Origin: Cerasibacillus terrae
GTDB lineage: Bacteria; Bacillota; Bacilli; Bacillales; Amphibacillaceae
Direction of reading: 5' to 3'
DNA length: 64,000 nt
Assembly: GCF_008039555.1 (NCBI RefSeq)
Contig: NZ_VDUW01000007.1
Coordinates: forward strand, 62,001-126,000
Part shown: positions 63,594 to 64,000 of the stretch, in pieces
How positions within the stretch are numbered: the first letter of the stretch is position 1
How the letters are laid out: each line of letters begins with the position of its first letter
Notes under the pieces: model-generated
Seen by the model: only the letters and a program-made list of their open reading frames with translations
The model's database searches: none
What the model was told of the DNA's origin: nothing
Translations under genes and position numbers: made by a program

Positions 63594-64000
63594 ATGGGGT
63601 TTAATGTTACACAAAAATTGATCCAAAGTCATCTTGTATCAGGAGAAATGGTACCAGGAGAAGAGATTGGTTTAAAGATTGACCAAACTCTTACACAAGA
63701 TGCAACTGGTACACTTGTCATGCTTGAATTAGAAGCAATGGGGTTAGAACGTGCCAAGACAGAAGTATCGGCACAATATGTGGACCATAATTTAATTCAA
63801 GAAGATAATAAAAATCCGGATGACCATTTATTTTTATATAGTGCTACTAGAAGATTTGGTCTATACCATAGTCGCCCTGGAAATGGTGTTAGTCATCCAG
63901 TTCATATGCAGTATTTAGCAAAACCAGGAAAAACCTTGCTTGGTTCAGATAGTCATACATGTGCAAATGGCTGTATGGGAATGCTTGCGATGGGAGCTGG
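63594..64000 (+). CDS. Aconitase family protein, 5' part (cut by window end)
   Basis: The first 135 codons of an aconitase are present and run off the window. The text matches the Aquifex-type/mitochondrial-type branch: GEEIGLKIDQTLTQDATGT, YVDHNLIQEDNKN and LLGSDSHTCANGCMGMLAMGAG, which carries SDSHT, a substrate motif. Bacillus citB is the larger AcnA type, so this is probably an additional aconitase or a replacement for it. AGGAGGAAAAGG lies just before the ATG, and TATACT (63543) upstream may be a -10. It may serve the TCA cycle and glyoxylate shunt. Confidence 0.85.
   Translation, partial: MGFNVTQKLIQSHLVSGEMVPGEEIGLKIDQTLTQDATGTLVMLELEAMGLERAKTEVSAQYVDHNLIQEDNKNPDDHLFLYSATRRFGLYHSRPGNGVSHPVHMQYLAKPGKTLLGSDSHTCANGCMGMLAMGA

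Overview
The window is AT-rich chromosomal DNA of a Gram-positive, probably endospore-forming Bacillaceae. I favour the salt-tolerant Oceanobacillus/Virgibacillus/Gracilibacillus side of the family, but this rests on gene content and repeat style, not on a search. Support comes from strong purine-rich Shine-Dalgarno sites, many intrinsic terminators, lipoteichoic acid synthase, a LysM/GH18 spore-cortex-type hydrolase, and Bacillus family genes (yqxD, yndM, yueI, yitT). The hom-thrC-thrB operon and a TPP-riboswitch thiamin operon point the same way. No prophage, insertion sequence, CRISPR array or rRNA was seen. There is one tRNA (Ala-GGC).

Layout. 0-10 kb: Nudix hydrolase, fused PabB-PabC, GrpB-family protein, RluA-type pseudouridine synthase, RlmA, a BmrA-type ABC exporter, a repeat array, an MMPL exporter and an arginase-fold enzyme. 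10-20 kb: CYP152 peroxygenase, LysM-GH18 hydrolase, YqxD, a SERCA-like Ca2+ ATPase and hom-thrC-thrB. 20-30 kb: YndM, a NarL-type two-component pair, an accessory nosD-nosL-nosY-nosF operon without nosZ, an AAA ATPase, and an MFS/MarR drug-resistance module with a readable promoter-operator. 30-42.6 kb: a DUF3900-like protein, AI-2E family permease, another MFS pump, a YisP/squalene-synthase-like protein, a Pro/Gly-rich protein, a GNAT, the glyoxylate shunt aceB-aceA, an unlisted 33-aa CxxC protein, and riboswitch-thiW-thiD-thiM-thiE. 42.9-47 kb: a degenerate ABC-ATPase fused to LytTR beside an ABC transporter, and a TipA-type MerR regulator. 47-55 kb: DUF2520(panG-like)-panB-panC, tRNA-Ala, a 51-bp repeat array, yeiH/LysR, yhdT-panF and a DCC protein. 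55-64 kb: acetoacetyl-CoA synthetase, DedA, psd and pssA, YueI, LtaS, YitT, a repeat array and the 5' part of an aconitase.

Coherent themes are coenzyme A supply (pantoate reductase candidate, panB, panC and a pantothenate importer, with no panD here), thiamin salvage and synthesis, C2/acetoacetate use (glyoxylate shunt, acetoacetyl-CoA synthetase, aconitase), envelope lipids (Psd, PssA, LtaS, DedA), and drug efflux under local repressors.

The most unusual signal is a set of four intergenic arrays, far apart, that all keep an exact 51-bp (17-codon) period and the same internal layout. They look like one repeat superfamily. Other points of interest are the pseudo-ABC/LytTR regulator with a 21-bp-spaced direct repeat before its transporter, the nosZ-less nos operon with a perfect UUCG hairpin, and several unassigned operator palindromes in front of efflux genes.
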